Positions 25,609 to 36,082 are shown, numbered from the stretch's first letter. The stretch is DNA of 54,948 nt from Bacteroidia bacterium (GCA_030529945.1 JAUMVX010000012.1:1-54948), one strand, 5' to 3'. Made by a program: numbers and translations. The notes: generated by a model from the sequence alone, not told the origin.

Positions 25609-27372
25609 CTACTGCTGCTTCCGGATGTCCAGATGGAGTTCGTCGAGCTGGGAGGCGTCGATGCAGGAAGGTGAGTCGATCATCACGTCGCGGCCCTGGT
25701 TATTCTTCGGGAAGGCGATGTAGTCGCGGATGGTCTCCTGGCCTCCGAAGAGGGCGCATACGCGGTCGAATCCGAACGCGAGGCCTCCGTGAGGCGGAGC
25801 TCCGAACTTGAAAGCGTTTATGATGAAGCCGAACTTGTACTCGGCCTCCTCTTCACCGATGCCGAGTACCTCGAACATACGTTTCTGCATCTCCGCGTTA
25901 TGGATACGGATGGAGCCGCCGCCGAGCTCGGTGCCGTTCAGCACGAAATCATAGGCATTCGCACATACCCTCTCCAGATCCTCTTTCCTGTCGGAATAGA
26001 ACCACTGCTCGTGTTCCGGCTTAGGGGCCGTGAACGGATGGTGCATAGCATAGAAACGTCCGTCCTCCTCGCTCCATTCCAGCAGAGGGAAGTCCACGAT
26101 CCACAGCGGAGCGAAGACCTTGGGGTCACGGAAGCCCAGACGGCCGCCCATCTCTATGCGGAGCACGCCGAGCTGCGTCTGAGTCTTACGCTTCGGGCCG
26201 CAGAGAAGCAGAATGAGGTCTCCCTCACGTGCCGAAACCCCTTCGGCTATGGAGGAGAGGTCCTGCTGCGAGTAGAACTTGTCCACCGAAGACTTGAACG
26301 TGCCGTCGGCAAGGCACTTGACATATACAAGGCCCTTGGCCCCCACCTGAGGGCGCTTCACCCATTCGGTGAGTTCGTCCGTCTGCTTGCGCGTGTATTC
26401 CGCGCAGCCGGGAACCGCTATGGCTCCCACGTAGGCGGCGGAGTCGAAGACACTGAAACCGTGTCCCTTCACAAGCTCCGTGACCTCGTGAATCTTCATT
26501 CCGAAACGCACGTCCGGCTTGTCGGAACCGTAGCTGTCCATCGCCTCATACCAGGTCATACGCGGAAGCGGGGACGGAATCTCCACGCCGAGAGCGTTGC
26601 GGAACATCTCGCGCATCATCCCCTCGAACATATTCAGCACGTCCTCCTGCTCCACGAACGACATCTCGCAGTCGATCTGAGTGAACTCCGGCTGACGGTC
26701 GGCCCTCAGGTCCTCGTCACGGAAGCAGCGCACGATCTGGAAATAGCGGTCGTAGCCCGCCACCATCAGAAGCTGCTTGAAAGTCTGCGGAGACTGCGGC
26801 AGAGCGTAGAACTGGCCCGGATTCATACGGGAAGGCACGACGAAGTCGCGAGCGCCCTCCGGAGTGCTCTTTATCAGATACGGAGTTTCTATCTCCATAA
26901 ATCCGTTGCGGTCCAGATAGCCGCGCACCTCCTGTGCGAGACGGTGGCGCAGAGCCAGAGCCCTCTGGAGAGGCGGACGGCGCAGGTCCAGATAACGGTA
27001 CTTGGCGCGCAGGTCCTCGCCGCCGTCACTGACTTCCTCGATGGTGAAAGGAGGAGTCACGGACTTGTTCAGAACCGTGACGGACTCGAGCCTGATCTCG
27101 ACCTCGCCCGTGTCCATCTTCGCGTTCTTGCTCTGACGCTCGATGACTTCGCCTTCCGCCTGTATGACGAACTCGCGTCCGAGAGCGGAGACGGTCTCCT
27201 GGAGAGCCGCATCGGATGCGTCCACCACAAGCTGGGTGATGCCGTAACGGTCTCTCAAATCTATAAAGGTCATACCGCCGAGTCTGCGGGTCTTCTGAAC
27301 CCAGCCGGCCAGAGTTACTTTCTTTCCTTTGTCTGCGATGCGAAGTTCGCCGCAAGTGTGTGTTCTGTACAT
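25609..27372 (-). CDS. aspS: Aspartate--tRNA ligase
   Basis: A 587-residue class II aminoacyl-tRNA synthetase that charges tRNA-Asp. N-terminal OB-fold anticodon-binding domain ([28 protein letters not shown]); motif 2 in [23 protein letters not shown]; the bacterial insertion (GAD) domain; and motif 3 in [13 protein letters not shown]. The length is normal for the bacterial type. I take the ATG at 27372 because [10 protein letters not shown] is the conserved start. It follows the EF-G-like gene after 68 bases that contain a GC-rich hairpin (27392-27417), possibly an attenuator or terminator. Confidence 0.97.
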   Translation of the reverse strand: MYRTHTCGELRIADKGKKVTLAGWVQKTRRLGGMTFIDLRDRYGITQLVVDASDAALQETVSALGREFVIQAEGEVIERQSKNAKMDTGEVEIRLESVTVLNKSVTPPFTIEEVSDGGEDLRAKYRYLDLRRPPLQRALALRHRLAQEVRGYLDRNGFMEIETPYLIKSTPEGARDFVVPSRMNPGQFYALPQSPQTFKQLLMVAGYDRYFQIVRCFRDEDLRADRQPEFTQIDCEMSFVEQEDVLNMFEGMMREMFRNALGVEIPSPLPRMTWYEAMDSYGSDKPDVRFGMKIHEVTELVKGHGFSVFDSAAYVGAIAVPGCAEYTRKQTDELTEWVKRPQVGAKGLVYVKCLADGTFKSSVDKFYSQQDLSSIAEGVSAREGDLILLLCGPKRKTQTQLGVLRIEMGGRLGFRDPKVFAPLWIVDFPLLEWSEEDGRFYAMHHPFTAPKPEHEQWFYSDRKEDLERVCANAYDFVLNGTELGGGSIRIHNAEMQKRMFEVLGIGEEEAEYKFGFIINAFKFGAPPHGGLAFGFDRVCALFGGQETIRDYIAFPKNNQGRDVMIDSPSCIDASQLDELHLDIRKQQ

Positions 27373-27391
27373 TATTATTGTCCCGTTACCA

Positions 27392-27417
27392 AAGGTGGCC
27401 CCCGGGGAGGCCACCTT
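27392..27417 (-). other. GC-rich hairpin between the EF-G-like gene and aspS
   Basis: Arms AAGGTGGCC and GGCCACCTT flank an eight-base loop. On the minus strand it is followed by TGGTAACGGG, not a T-run, so termination is uncertain; it may weaken read-through into aspS or stabilise an mRNA end. Confidence 0.45.
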
Positions 27418-27440
27418 GAATTCTGTTTTCTGAAAAACGA

Positions 27441-29552
27441 TTAGTCCTCGTCCTTTTCCTGAGCTGCGTAATCTGCAAGCAGCTTGGTCTGGACATCTCC
27501 AGGAACCGGCTGATAGTCAGCAAACTCCATTGTGAAAGTAGCTGAACCGGAAGTGATGGAGCTGAGGGTCGTCGAATAGCGGTAAAGCTCCGCGAGCGGA
27601 ACCCTCGCCCTGAGAACCGAGAAGCCGCCGTCCGCTCCGAGGTCGCCGAGAATGCCGCGGCGGTTCTGGAGGTCGGACATACAGGCTCCCTGATACTCCG
27701 CAGGGGTGAGAACCTCCACGTTGTAGATAGGCTCGAGAATCTTAGGGCCGGCGAGACGGAAGGCCTCCTTGAAGGCGTTGCGGCCCGCGATGATGAAGGC
27801 GATTTCCTTGGAGTCCACCGGGTGCATCTTGCCGTCATAAACGAAGACGCGGATGTCGCGGGCATAGGAGCCTGTCAGAGGTCCCTCGGACATCTTCTCC
27901 TTAATACCCTTGAGGATGGCCGGCATAAAGCCCAGATCGATGGCGCCGCCGACTACGCAGTTATAGAACTCGAGTTTGCCTCCCCATTCCAGCTCGGTGA
28001 TGTCCTGAGTCTTGATGTTCAGCTGTGTGTCCTTGCCGTCGATCTTGAACTTGGTGTTCAGCTCGCCCTCTGCCGGGCATACGAGCAGATGCACTTCACC
28101 GAATTGGCCGGCTCCGCCGGACTGCTTCTTGTGACGGTACTGCGCCGTGGCGACTTTCGTGATGGTCTCGCGGTAAGGCACCTTCGGAGCGAAGAGCTCG
28201 ATCTCGAGGCCGAACTCGTTGTTCAAGCGCCACTTGACGATGTTTATGTGCTGCTCGCCGTTTCCGCTGAGGATGGTCTGGCGGAGCTCCTTCGAATACT
28301 CCACGACTACGGTAGGGTCCTGGAAGGAAATCTTCTTCAGAGCGTCGCCGAGCTTCTGCTCGTCGGTCTGGTTCTTCGCCTTGATGGCGCAGCGGTATTT
28401 CGATGCCGGGTATTCGATCTTGTCGTAAACGAGACCGGAGCCGATGGCCGAGAGGGTCACGTTCACCTTTCCGTTCTTCAGCTTGACCACGCAGCCGAAA
28501 TCGCCCGCGTGAAGCTTGGTGACGGCCTCCTTCTTCTGGCCCGCGACAGCGTAGATGGCGGAGAAACGCTCCTTGTTTCCTGTGGCGGCATCTTCATAAT
28601 CCACACCGGTGGTGACGATTCCGCTCATAACCTTGAAGAACGAAACTTCTCCGAGGTGCTGCTCCACGTCGCTCTTGTAGATGAAGAGGGATGCCGGATC
28701 GCTTTCCTTTCCCGAAGGGGCCGGAGCCATATCCTTGATGAACTCGAGGAGTCTCTTGATGCCCACGTCCTTCTTCGCTGAAGTGCAGAATACCGGATAA
28801 GCCTGGCCGGAAGTGTAGCCGGCGGCGAGGCCCTTCACTATCTCCTCGGCGGAAAGGTCGCCCGCCTCGAAGTATTTCTCCATCAGTGCCTCATCGTACT
28901 CGGCAGCCTTCTCCACGAGTTCGGCGTGCATTTCCTCGGCCTGGGCGGCATACTCCGCGGGGATGTCCATCTCCTCGCGTGTGCCGTTCTGGTCCTTATA
29001 GTGATAGTACTTCATAGTGAGCACGTCCACGAAGGAGTCGAAGGCGGTACCCGGGTTCACAGGGAACTGTATGAAGACTGGCTTGGCTCCGAAAGTCTCC
29101 TTCAGGGAATGCTGGATGACATCCCAGTCGGCCTTTTCGCTGTCGAGCTGGTTCACCACGAGGATCAGAGGAAGCTTGGCCTTGGCGGCATAGCGGTGGA
29201 AGATTTCCGTTCCCACCTCGACACCCTGCTGAGCGTTTATCACGAGGAGGCCGTTCTCGCACACCCTGAACGCGGAGAATGCGCCGCCGCAGAAGTCGTC
29301 GGCACCCGGAGCGTCTATGATATTGATCTTGGTCCCGGCGAACTCGGCATAGAGCGGAACCGCATAGACGGACCTCTGGTTAATCTTCTCGATCTCTTCG
29401 TAATCGGAAACCGTGTTCTTGTCTTCTACAGTGCCTCTGCGGTCGATGACTTTACCTTCGTAAAGCATAGCTTCAGCCAACGTGGTCTTACCGGACTTAG
29501 TGCTGCCGATAAGGACCACGTTGCGGATGTCTTTGGTTGAGTATTCTTTCAT
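27441..29552 (-). CDS. EF-G-like translational GTPase paralogue
   Basis: A 703-residue protein with the five-domain EF-G plan. G1 is GSTKSGKTT (about 15-23), G3 DAPGADDF in place of DTPGH, and G4 NQLD in place of NKxD; these deviations mark it as an EF-G paralogue (FusA2-like), not the main elongation factor. Domain IV to V include [28 protein letters not shown], typical of EF-G-like proteins. The cellular role of this branch is not established. I start at ATG 29552 ([16 protein letters not shown]); the longer frame runs through the promoter. A strong promoter lies at 29601-29632. Divergent from rnhB. Confidence 0.88.
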   Translation of the reverse strand: MKEYSTKDIRNVVLIGSTKSGKTTLAEAMLYEGKVIDRRGTVEDKNTVSDYEEIEKINQRSVYAVPLYAEFAGTKINIIDAPGADDFCGGAFSAFRVCENGLLVINAQQGVEVGTEIFHRYAAKAKLPLILVVNQLDSEKADWDVIQHSLKETFGAKPVFIQFPVNPGTAFDSFVDVLTMKYYHYKDQNGTREEMDIPAEYAAQAEEMHAELVEKAAEYDEALMEKYFEAGDLSAEEIVKGLAAGYTSGQAYPVFCTSAKKDVGIKRLLEFIKDMAPAPSGKESDPASLFIYKSDVEQHLGEVSFFKVMSGIVTTGVDYEDAATGNKERFSAIYAVAGQKKEAVTKLHAGDFGCVVKLKNGKVNVTLSAIGSGLVYDKIEYPASKYRCAIKAKNQTDEQKLGDALKKISFQDPTVVVEYSKELRQTILSGNGEQHINIVKWRLNNEFGLEIELFAPKVPYRETITKVATAQYRHKKQSGGAGQFGEVHLLVCPAEGELNTKFKIDGKDTQLNIKTQDITELEWGGKLEFYNCVVGGAIDLGFMPAILKGIKEKMSEGPLTGSYARDIRVFVYDGKMHPVDSKEIAFIIAGRNAFKEAFRLAGPKILEPIYNVEVLTPAEYQGACMSDLQNRRGILGDLGADGGFSVLRARVPLAELYRYSTTLSSITSGSATFTMEFADYQPVPGDVQTKLLADYAAQEKDED

Positions 29553-29600
29553 TGCGTTATTAATTTGATAATTTCTTTCCGGTAAAATTGCAATAGCTCG

Positions 29601-29632
29601 CGAAGTTATGCATTTTCTCATCGAAACGCAAA
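29601..29632 (-). promoter_or_regulatory. Promoter of the EF-G-like gene
   Basis: On the minus strand TTTG (29632-29629), a 20-base spacer, TAACTTCG (29608-29601), one mismatch from TAnnTTTG. The predicted start is about 40 nt before the ATG. Confidence 0.6.
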
Positions 29633-29665
29633 AGCTGATGCCCAAAAATGATTACTTTTGTAACG

Positions 29666-30274
29666 ATGAAAGAAATCAGACTGCTCGGCCCTATGCACGA
29701 GGGGGTCCCTGAGGCCGGCTGCGATGAAGCCGGAAGGGGACCTCTCGCGGGTCCCGTATTCGCCGCAGCGGTGATTCTGCCGCCGGACTTCAGCCATCCC
29801 AAGCTGAACGATTCGAAAAAGATGAACGCCCGCGACCGCTCCGAACTCCGGGACATCATCAAGCGGGAGGCCATAAGCTGGGCGGTGGCATCCCTGAGCG
29901 CGGAGGAGATAGACCGGCTGAACATCCTCAACGCTTCTATCGAGGGGATGTGGAGGGCCGTGGCGAAACTCGACGTGCAGCCCGGCTTCCTGCTGATAGA
30001 CGGCAACCGCTTCAAGCCGACCGGACAGATTCCATACACGACGGTGGTGCACGGAGACGCCATCTACGCCAGCATCGCGGCGGCCTCCGTACTTGCGAAG
30101 ACCGCACGCGACGAATATATGCTGCGCCTTGCGGAGAAATACCCGCAGTACGGCTGGGAGCGCAATATGGGCTACCCCACCCCGGAGCACATCGAGGCGA
30201 TCCGCCGCTACGGCTACACCCCCGAGCACCGCAGGTCTTTCCACCCCAAGCAGCTGGAGCCTACGCTTTTCTGA
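29666..30274 (+). CDS. rnhB: Ribonuclease HII
   Basis: RNase HII, about 202 residues, which removes RNA from RNA/DNA hybrids and single ribonucleotides from DNA. Catalytic residues are visible in GCDEAGRGPLAGPV (Asp-Glu), DSKK region (LNDSKKMNA), and LLIDGN; ASVLAKTARDEYM is the conserved C-terminal block. Two starts are possible: ATG 29666 or ATG 29693 (MHEGVPEAGCDEAG). A TACTTTTG -7 box at 29653-29660 predicts transcription from about 29667, so the start at 29693 may be the real one unless the mRNA is leaderless. The gene converges on the TolC gene with only six bases between stops. Confidence 0.94.
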   Translation: MKEIRLLGPMHEGVPEAGCDEAGRGPLAGPVFAAAVILPPDFSHPKLNDSKKMNARDRSELRDIIKREAISWAVASLSAEEIDRLNILNASIEGMWRAVAKLDVQPGFLLIDGNRFKPTGQIPYTTVVHGDAIYASIAAASVLAKTARDEYMLRLAEKYPQYGWERNMGYPTPEHIEAIRRYGYTPEHRRSFHPKQLEPTLF

Positions 30275-30280
30275 AAACTG

Positions 30281-31621
30281 TCAGAAGACTATCTCTTCGC
30301 CCCTGTAGAAATCGAGCAGACGCGAGGTGAGCAGGTACTCATAACGCGCCTTCACCAGATCCGACCCGGCGGACAGCAGGCGGGTCTTCGACTCGTTGAA
30401 CTCCGTGACGCCGGCTTTGCCGTTCTCGTATTTGGCCTTCATCAGGGCGAAAGCATCCTCCGCGCTCCGCTTCGCCGCTTCGCTGCTGCGCAGCTTCTCC
30501 TGCGCATTCACAGCATTGAGGTACGCCTGCTGAATCTCCTTATACAGAGACTTTTTCGTGCTTTCTATCCGCAGCTCCTGCGCGGAGCGGTTCAGTTTCG
30601 CCAGCTTCAGCTGATTGCGCGTGGAGAACTGCGAGAAGATCGGGATGTTCATACTGAGTCCGACGTATTGGCTGAAATTGTTCGAAAGCTGATTGTAGAA
30701 GCCGTCGTTGGAACGGCCGCTGGAAGTATAGTAGTTAGTCCCCAGACCGCCGCTCAGCGACAGCGTAGGCAGGAACGCCCCCTTCGCGACGGCGATATTC
30801 GCGTCCATATAGTCCAGCATCAGCTCCTGCGAGGCCACGGCCGGACGTATCCGCACCGCGTCAGCATAAATCTCCTCGGGCTTCAGCAGCGGTTTCGGCT
30901 CCAGACTCCCGGCCTGCGGACGCACTATGGCGAAACCCTCGGGGTCAGGCAGTTCCAGCAGCTGAGTAAGTTCCAGAACCGCTGTCGCGAGATTCCCCTC
31001 CGCCTGCGTGAGCGTGAGGTAGCTCTGGGCGAGAGTCGCCTGCTGCGCCGACACCTCCGCACCGCTTGCCTTGCCGTTTCGTCTCATATCCTCCAGACGC
31101 ACCACCTGCAGCGAATCGATCGTTATCTGACTCTTCGCCACTTCCAGAATCTCGTAATTATACAGCACCTGCGCGTAAGCCTGCGCCACGCCCACACGGA
31201 TATCATCGCGAGCCTTCTCGAGATCGGCCGCCGCACTCTTCAGCGAAACCTCGCCCAGAATGACATTGTTCCTGACTCTGAACCCCTGGAACAGAGAAAG
31301 CTGACCTCCGAGACTGAACGAGGAACTTGTCGTGTTCGTGTTCGAATAGGTGTTGTCCGCAGTCAGACCGCGCCCGAAAGACAGATTCTCCGAGGCGCTC
31401 GCATAGATTTGCGGCAAATGGGCACTACGCGCGGTATTCAGTTCCACTTCCTTCTGCGAAAGCGCATTCTCGCTCTGCCTGACCGTCAGACTGTGCTCCA
31501 GCGCATAGTCCATACACTCGCGAAGAGTCCATTCGCGGCCGGCCAGTTCCTGTCCGGCCAATCCCGTTCCTCCTCCCCACAGGGCCGCCGCAGCGGCCAA
31601 CAGTATTGCCAATCCTTTCAT
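30281..31621 (-). CDS. TolC-family outer-membrane efflux channel
   Basis: A 446-residue outer-membrane factor with a signal peptide (MKGLAILLAAAAALWGGGTGLA) and the duplicated long-helix layout of TolC: the repeat start WTLRECMDYALEHSLTVRQSENAL and a second at AVRIRPAVASQELMLDYMDANIAVAKGAFLPTLSLSGGLG. Coiled-coil helices (about 330-430) form the periplasmic tunnel. It completes the transport route with the adaptor and ABC permeases encoded immediately upstream in the same operon and exports a drug, peptide or lipid; substrate unknown. Confidence 0.92.
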   Translation of the reverse strand: MKGLAILLAAAAALWGGGTGLAGQELAGREWTLRECMDYALEHSLTVRQSENALSQKEVELNTARSAHLPQIYASASENLSFGRGLTADNTYSNTNTTSSSFSLGGQLSLFQGFRVRNNVILGEVSLKSAAADLEKARDDIRVGVAQAYAQVLYNYEILEVAKSQITIDSLQVVRLEDMRRNGKASGAEVSAQQATLAQSYLTLTQAEGNLATAVLELTQLLELPDPEGFAIVRPQAGSLEPKPLLKPEEIYADAVRIRPAVASQELMLDYMDANIAVAKGAFLPTLSLSGGLGTNYYTSSGRSNDGFYNQLSNNFSQYVGLSMNIPIFSQFSTRNQLKLAKLNRSAQELRIESTKKSLYKEIQQAYLNAVNAQEKLRSSEAAKRSAEDAFALMKAKYENGKAGVTEFNESKTRLLSAGSDLVKARYEYLLTSRLLDFYRGEEIVF

Positions 31622-31638
31622 AATCTCCGCCTCCGGTG

Positions 31639-32751
31639 TTAATTGATTATTCTCGACCCTCTCACCACATCGCCCTCCTTCAGACCTTCCTTCACCTCGA
31701 TGGTCACGCCGTCGCTGAGTCCGGTCTGCACGAGAGTGCGGGTGAAGCCCCCGTCAGCATTCTTCAGGTAGACGTAAGTGTCCTCGCCCTCGAACTCCAG
31801 CGCACTTTCCGGCACCGAGAGGACCTGTGTGGCGCTCTCCAGGACGATCTCGGCATTGGCACTGTAGCCGGAACGGATCATCTTGTCCGCCTGTACGGAG
31901 ACGGCCGCCTTGATTTCGAACTGGTTCGCTCCGTTGTTCAGCACGGCCTTGGGCGAAATGTACTCCAGGGTAGCGTCGAAACGGTAATTCTGCATAGCTC
32001 CGATGGTGATGATGACCGGCATCCCTATCTCCAGTGTGCCCACCTCCGTCTCATCCACGTTGCCGTCGAAAATCAGGTCGGACATATCCGCGACAGTGGC
32101 GACGGTCGTGCCGTCGTTCATAGTGTTCGCCTGTATCACCGAGTTTCCGACCTTCACGGGCACATCCAGGATAAGCCCGGTGATGGTGGAGCGGACCAGA
32201 GTGGATGAGGATGTGGCGTTCGAAGAGGACACGCCGTCGCGGATGACCTCCAGAACATCATTGGCCGAGGCCAACTCCTCCTTCGCCTGATTCAGGCTCT
32301 GCAGGACTTTGTCGTAGTCCTCCGCACTCACGAGATCCTTGTCGAAGAGCGCCTTCTGGCGGCCGTAGTCGACCTCCGCCTGCCTGAGGTTCAGCTCGGC
32401 GAGCCTCACGCGGCTCTGCGCGGAGCTGAGCGACTGCATATCCGGGATGACTTTGAGCCGGGCGATGACCTCGTCCTTGGCCACCTGCTGGCCGGCCTCC
32501 TTGTAGAGAACATCGATGATGCCGTTTATCTGGGGCTTGATGTTCACTTCGTTGCGCGGCTCTATCTTGCCCGTGACTATGGTCGTGCGGCTGATGTCCG
32601 CAGGGGCGACGGTGATCTCTCTGTAGATGACCGGCTCCGGACGGGACTTGATGTACAGGTACACGAAAGTTCCGATGAAGAGCACCGCTATGAGTGCGTA
32701 GAAGATGTACTTGGTAATTCTTTTCATATCTGTCGTTTTTTGTTTTTTCAT
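31639..32751 (-). CDS. MacA/HlyD-type periplasmic adaptor protein
   Basis: A 370-residue adaptor with one N-terminal membrane anchor (TKYIFYALIAVLFIGTFVYLYI, about residues 13-34 with the basic lead), split biotinyl-lipoyl domain (VNIKPQINGIIDVLYKEAGQQVAKDEVIARL and STITGLILDVPVKVGNSV), an alpha-hairpin between them (about 95-165), and beta-barrel and membrane-proximal domains. It links the inner-membrane MacB-like permeases to the TolC channel. The ATG at 32751 overlaps the permease stop (ATGA); an internal ATG at 32727 is an alternative. Confidence 0.92.
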   Translation of the reverse strand: MKKQKTTDMKRITKYIFYALIAVLFIGTFVYLYIKSRPEPVIYREITVAPADISRTTIVTGKIEPRNEVNIKPQINGIIDVLYKEAGQQVAKDEVIARLKVIPDMQSLSSAQSRVRLAELNLRQAEVDYGRQKALFDKDLVSAEDYDKVLQSLNQAKEELASANDVLEVIRDGVSSSNATSSSTLVRSTITGLILDVPVKVGNSVIQANTMNDGTTVATVADMSDLIFDGNVDETEVGTLEIGMPVIITIGAMQNYRFDATLEYISPKAVLNNGANQFEIKAAVSVQADKMIRSGYSANAEIVLESATQVLSVPESALEFEGEDTYVYLKNADGGFTRTLVQTGLSDGVTIEVKEGLKEGDVVRGSRIIN

Positions 32752-33983
32752 TCATCACGCATCGCGTCCACAGGCTTGATGCTCATAGCTCTGCGGGCCG
32801 GAGCGAGTCCGGCGGCCGCTCCGAGCAGCGCCAGCAGGGCTGCGGCGGCCATAGCGAGACCGAAACTTATCTGGAAGGACACGCCCTGACTCTGCATAGC
32901 CAAATCCAATGCGCTGAGTATCATCACGGTGAACATTATGCTGAGCATTCCCGCCATAAAGGTCAGGGTTATGCTCTCGGCCATAATCTGGGAGAGAATC
33001 ATTTTCGGGGTCGCCCCTATAGCGCGGCGGATGCCGATCTCGACCGTGCGCTCCTTCACCGTGACTATCATAATGTTGCTCACTCCGATGGCTCCGGCGA
33101 GCAGAGTGCCGAGCCCCACGAGCCAGATGAGCAGATTCACGCCTCTCATAAGGTCGTCCATATAGGTGAAGAGTTCTTCGGTATCGATGATCATCAAGGC
33201 CTGCTCGTCCCCGGGGTCTAAGCTGTGTTCGCGTGAGACCGTCTGTCTTATTTTCCTCTGTATGCCGCTTACCTTTATGCCGCTCTTGCCCGTCATACAG
33301 AGCATATCCACCTCGCCTCCCCTATGGTATATCTGCTGGGCTACCGTGATGGGGATGATGACACTCTGGTCGGCCGTGCCGTTTATGCTCATATTGCCTG
33401 CGCTGAAATCAACTCCGATCACCTGATAGTAGATGGGTCCCACGCGGATGAACTTTCCGCAGGGGTCGCCCCCTCCCGGAAAAAGCTCGTTATAGATTTT
33501 CTTGCCTATGACGCAGACCTTGCGTCCGGCGGTCACGTCCACTATGTTAATGTAGCGTCCGTATTTGAGTTTAGGAGACTCCACATTGGAATAGTCTTCC
33601 TTGACTCCCTTCACGCTGCACTTCGAAGACTTCGCTCCATAGACGGCGTCGCCTCCCCAGATCGCGAGAACCGGGGTCACCACGTCGAGTTCGGGAACCA
33701 TCTGGCGCATACGCTCCACATCTGTCATCGTCAGGCTCCAGGAGCGCCCCTCCCGCAGCCCCTTGTAAGGCTTCGACGTCCTGCCCGGAACGAGGATGGC
33801 AGTGTTCGTGGCGAAACCCTCGAAATTCTTCATAAGCAAGGCCTTGACCCCGTCGCCGCCGCCGAGCATAAAAAGGAGCATAAAAAGTCCCCAGAACACT
33901 CCGAAACCTGTCAGCAGCGTGCGGCTGCGGTTCCTGGTCAGCGTGCCGACTATCTCTCTGAATCCGTCTATATCCACTCTCAT
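32748..33983 (-). CDS. MacB-type ABC transporter permease (second)
   Basis: A 411-residue FtsX/MacB permease: one N-terminal membrane helix (TLLTGFGVFWGLFMLLFMLGGGDGVK), a large periplasmic MacB_PCD domain (about 50-245), then three C-terminal helices separated by the cytoplasmic coupling loop VKERTVEIGIRRAIGATPKMI. It lacks its own ATPase domain, which is supplied by the separate gene at 35256. The closing ALLALLGAAAGLAPARRAMSIKPVDAMRDE is the expected tail. It starts four bases after its sister permease and overlaps the adaptor gene. Confidence 0.92.
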   Translation of the reverse strand: MRVDIDGFREIVGTLTRNRSRTLLTGFGVFWGLFMLLFMLGGGDGVKALLMKNFEGFATNTAILVPGRTSKPYKGLREGRSWSLTMTDVERMRQMVPELDVVTPVLAIWGGDAVYGAKSSKCSVKGVKEDYSNVESPKLKYGRYINIVDVTAGRKVCVIGKKIYNELFPGGGDPCGKFIRVGPIYYQVIGVDFSAGNMSINGTADQSVIIPITVAQQIYHRGGEVDMLCMTGKSGIKVSGIQRKIRQTVSREHSLDPGDEQALMIIDTEELFTYMDDLMRGVNLLIWLVGLGTLLAGAIGVSNIMIVTVKERTVEIGIRRAIGATPKMILSQIMAESITLTFMAGMLSIMFTVMILSALDLAMQSQGVSFQISFGLAMAAAALLALLGAAAGLAPARRAMSIKPVDAMRDE

Positions 33984-33987
33984 AACG

Positions 33988-35259
33988 CTATTCTGCTCTA
34001 AGTGCTTCTATCGGTCTGACTTTCGCGGCACGAAGAGCGGGGATGAGTCCCGCCAGAGTGCCGGCGACGATGAGTACCAGCGTGGCTTCCAGAGCCACGT
34101 CAAGCCCGACGGAATAATCCGACCCGGAAGTGATCTGCACCCCCATCACGCTCTTGGTCTGTCCGCCGAGCTTCAGAGTCATCACCTCGCAGGCTATCAT
34201 CCCGAGGAACATTCCTATGTAGCCCGACACCGCCGTGATGACCACGCTCTCCGAAAGGATAAGCCTGGTGATGCTCCAGGGCTTCGCTCCTATGGCCTTG
34301 CGTATTCCGAACTCGTGAGTGCGCTCCTTCACGGAGATGAGCATAATGTTGCTCACTCCCACGATACCGCTCAGCAGCGTGAACAGGCCGACAATCCACA
34401 GGGCTATATCGGTTATTTTCATAGCTTTGTTCACCTGCAGGCCGGTAGTGAAATTGTTCCAGAGATAGATGGCGGAGTTGTCGTCCGGAGCGGCGCGGTG
34501 CGCCCTGTTGAATATATTCGTGAATCTCTGCTCGAAAGCCTCGTTCTCCTTTTCCGTCTCCAGACCGTGGAAACTGAAATAGAAATAATCCATCTTCTCG
34601 CCCTTGGCGTATATGGACTTCATCGTGTCGTATGGGATATAGGCCGTATGTCCCATCATCGCGCTCCGGGCCTTATATATGCCCACGACCTTGCAGAGAT
34701 AGTTGTTCACCTTTATCTCCTTGCCCACAAGGCTTTCCGGCTCCTCCTCCGACAGGAGCCGCGCCGTATTCGATCCGATGACGATGACCTTGCGCTTCTG
34801 CTCGTCATCGTATCTGTTTATGAAGCGGCCGGCGGTCATCTCGCGTGCGGACTCCACTTTCTCCAGATCGGAAGTGACTCCGTTCAGGCCGGCTGAAACG
34901 TGTCTTCCGCCATAGGCGAGCGTCACCGACTGCTCGGCCTGCAGAATCGGGGCCACGTCATCTATGTGGTCGGCGAAGGTCTCGCTCTTGCTTAGCCTTA
35001 TGTCCTTGTCCGAGAATTCTATGATGCGGCCCCGTTCCAGTCCGTCGTAAGGCTTGCTCGTCTCGCCCGGCCAGACCTGGATGCTGTTCAGGTCCAGCCC
35101 CCGGGTATTAGCCTCATTCGTGCTCTTCAGGCCGTTTCCGGCTCCCAGAAGCACGATGAGCATAAAGATGCCCCAGGCTACCGCGAATCCCGTCAGACAG
35201 GTGCGCAGTCTGTTGCGACGGATGGACACCCAGATTTCAGTAAACAGGTCGTGCATCAC
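33988..35259 (-). CDS. MacB-type ABC transporter permease (first)
   Basis: A 423-residue permease with the same layout as its neighbour: N-terminal helix (TCLTGFAVAWGIFMLIVLLGAGNGLK), periplasmic MacB_PCD domain with VIVIGSNTARLLSEEEPESLVGKEIKVN, and three C-terminal helices with the coupling loop VKERTHEFGIRKAIGAKPWSI. The two sister genes probably form a heterodimeric permease. The start is a GTG at 35259 overlapping the ATPase stop, or an ATG three bases inside. Confidence 0.92.
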   Translation of the reverse strand: MMHDLFTEIWVSIRRNRLRTCLTGFAVAWGIFMLIVLLGAGNGLKSTNEANTRGLDLNSIQVWPGETSKPYDGLERGRIIEFSDKDIRLSKSETFADHIDDVAPILQAEQSVTLAYGGRHVSAGLNGVTSDLEKVESAREMTAGRFINRYDDEQKRKVIVIGSNTARLLSEEEPESLVGKEIKVNNYLCKVVGIYKARSAMMGHTAYIPYDTMKSIYAKGEKMDYFYFSFHGLETEKENEAFEQRFTNIFNRAHRAAPDDNSAIYLWNNFTTGLQVNKAMKITDIALWIVGLFTLLSGIVGVSNIMLISVKERTHEFGIRKAIGAKPWSITRLILSESVVITAVSGYIGMFLGMIACEVMTLKLGGQTKSVMGVQITSGSDYSVGLDVALEATLVLIVAGTLAGLIPALRAAKVRPIEALRAE

Positions 35260-35978
35260 TTCATTATGGTTTTAGTGCCGAACGCCGAGGCGTTATGCAT
35301 CCCGTTCATCTCTATGTTCCCGATGAGACCGTCCTTGATATGGATGATCTTGTCCGTGCAGTTCGCCACGCCGCTTTCGTGGGTGACGACTATGATGGTG
35401 ACGTGCTCGTCCCTGTTCAGCTGCGCGAGCAGTTCCATAACTTCGACCGAGGTCTTCGAGTCGAGGGCTCCCGTAGGTTCGTCGGCCAGCAGAATCTGAG
35501 GCTGAGCTATGAGGGCGCGGGCTATCGCGACTCTCTGCTTCTGGCCTCCGGACATTTCGTTCGGATAGTGCGAGGCCCAGGCGGCCAGTCCCAGCCTTTC
35601 GAGCTGCTCCATCGCGAGGGTTCTGCGGCGGCTGCGCGGGACTCCCCGGTAGAAGAGCGGAAGCTCCACGTTCTCGAGGGCCGTCTTGAAGCCGATGAGA
35701 TTAAACGACTGGAATATGAAGCCGATCATATGATTCCGGTACTCGGCGGCCTTGCTCTCGCTTAGCCCCTTTATGAGACGGCCGTCCAGCAGGTATTCGC
35801 CGCTGTCATAGTCGTCCAGTATCCCGAGGATGTTCAGGAGCGTGGATTTGCCGCTTCCGGAAGCTCCCATAATGGAGACGAACTCGCCCTTGTCTATGCT
35901 CAGGTCTATGCCCTTCAGCACGTGCAGCGGCTGTCCGTTGTCATAAGTCTTGTTAATGTCTTTCAGTTCTATCAGCAT
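35256..35978 (-). CDS. ABC transporter ATP-binding protein (LolD/MacB type)
   Basis: A 240-residue ATPase: Walker A GASGSGKST (about 40-48), Q-loop FQSFNLI, signature MSGGQKQRVAIARAL, Walker B ILLADEPTG, H-loop VTHE. It energises the two MacB-like permeases downstream. I choose ATG 35978 (MLIELKDINKTYDNG), which is the usual start of the family; a codon 27 bases upstream adds only basic residues. First gene of the five-gene export operon. The promoter at 36190-36219 implies a leader of about 200 nt. Confidence 0.93.
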   Translation of the reverse strand: MLIELKDINKTYDNGQPLHVLKGIDLSIDKGEFVSIMGASGSGKSTLLNILGILDDYDSGEYLLDGRLIKGLSESKAAEYRNHMIGFIFQSFNLIGFKTALENVELPLFYRGVPRSRRRTLAMEQLERLGLAAWASHYPNEMSGGQKQRVAIARALIAQPQILLADEPTGALDSKTSVEVMELLAQLNRDEHVTIIVVTHESGVANCTDKIIHIKDGLIGNIEMNGMHNASAFGTKTIMK

Positions 35979-36082
35979 TATCTTCCGATATTTAGAAAAC
36001 TTCAAATAACAAACTGCATCATCAGAAGCAGTTTATTCTTTTTATGTTTCTTACGTTCAGTCCGTACGTTGTCTCCGAATGT

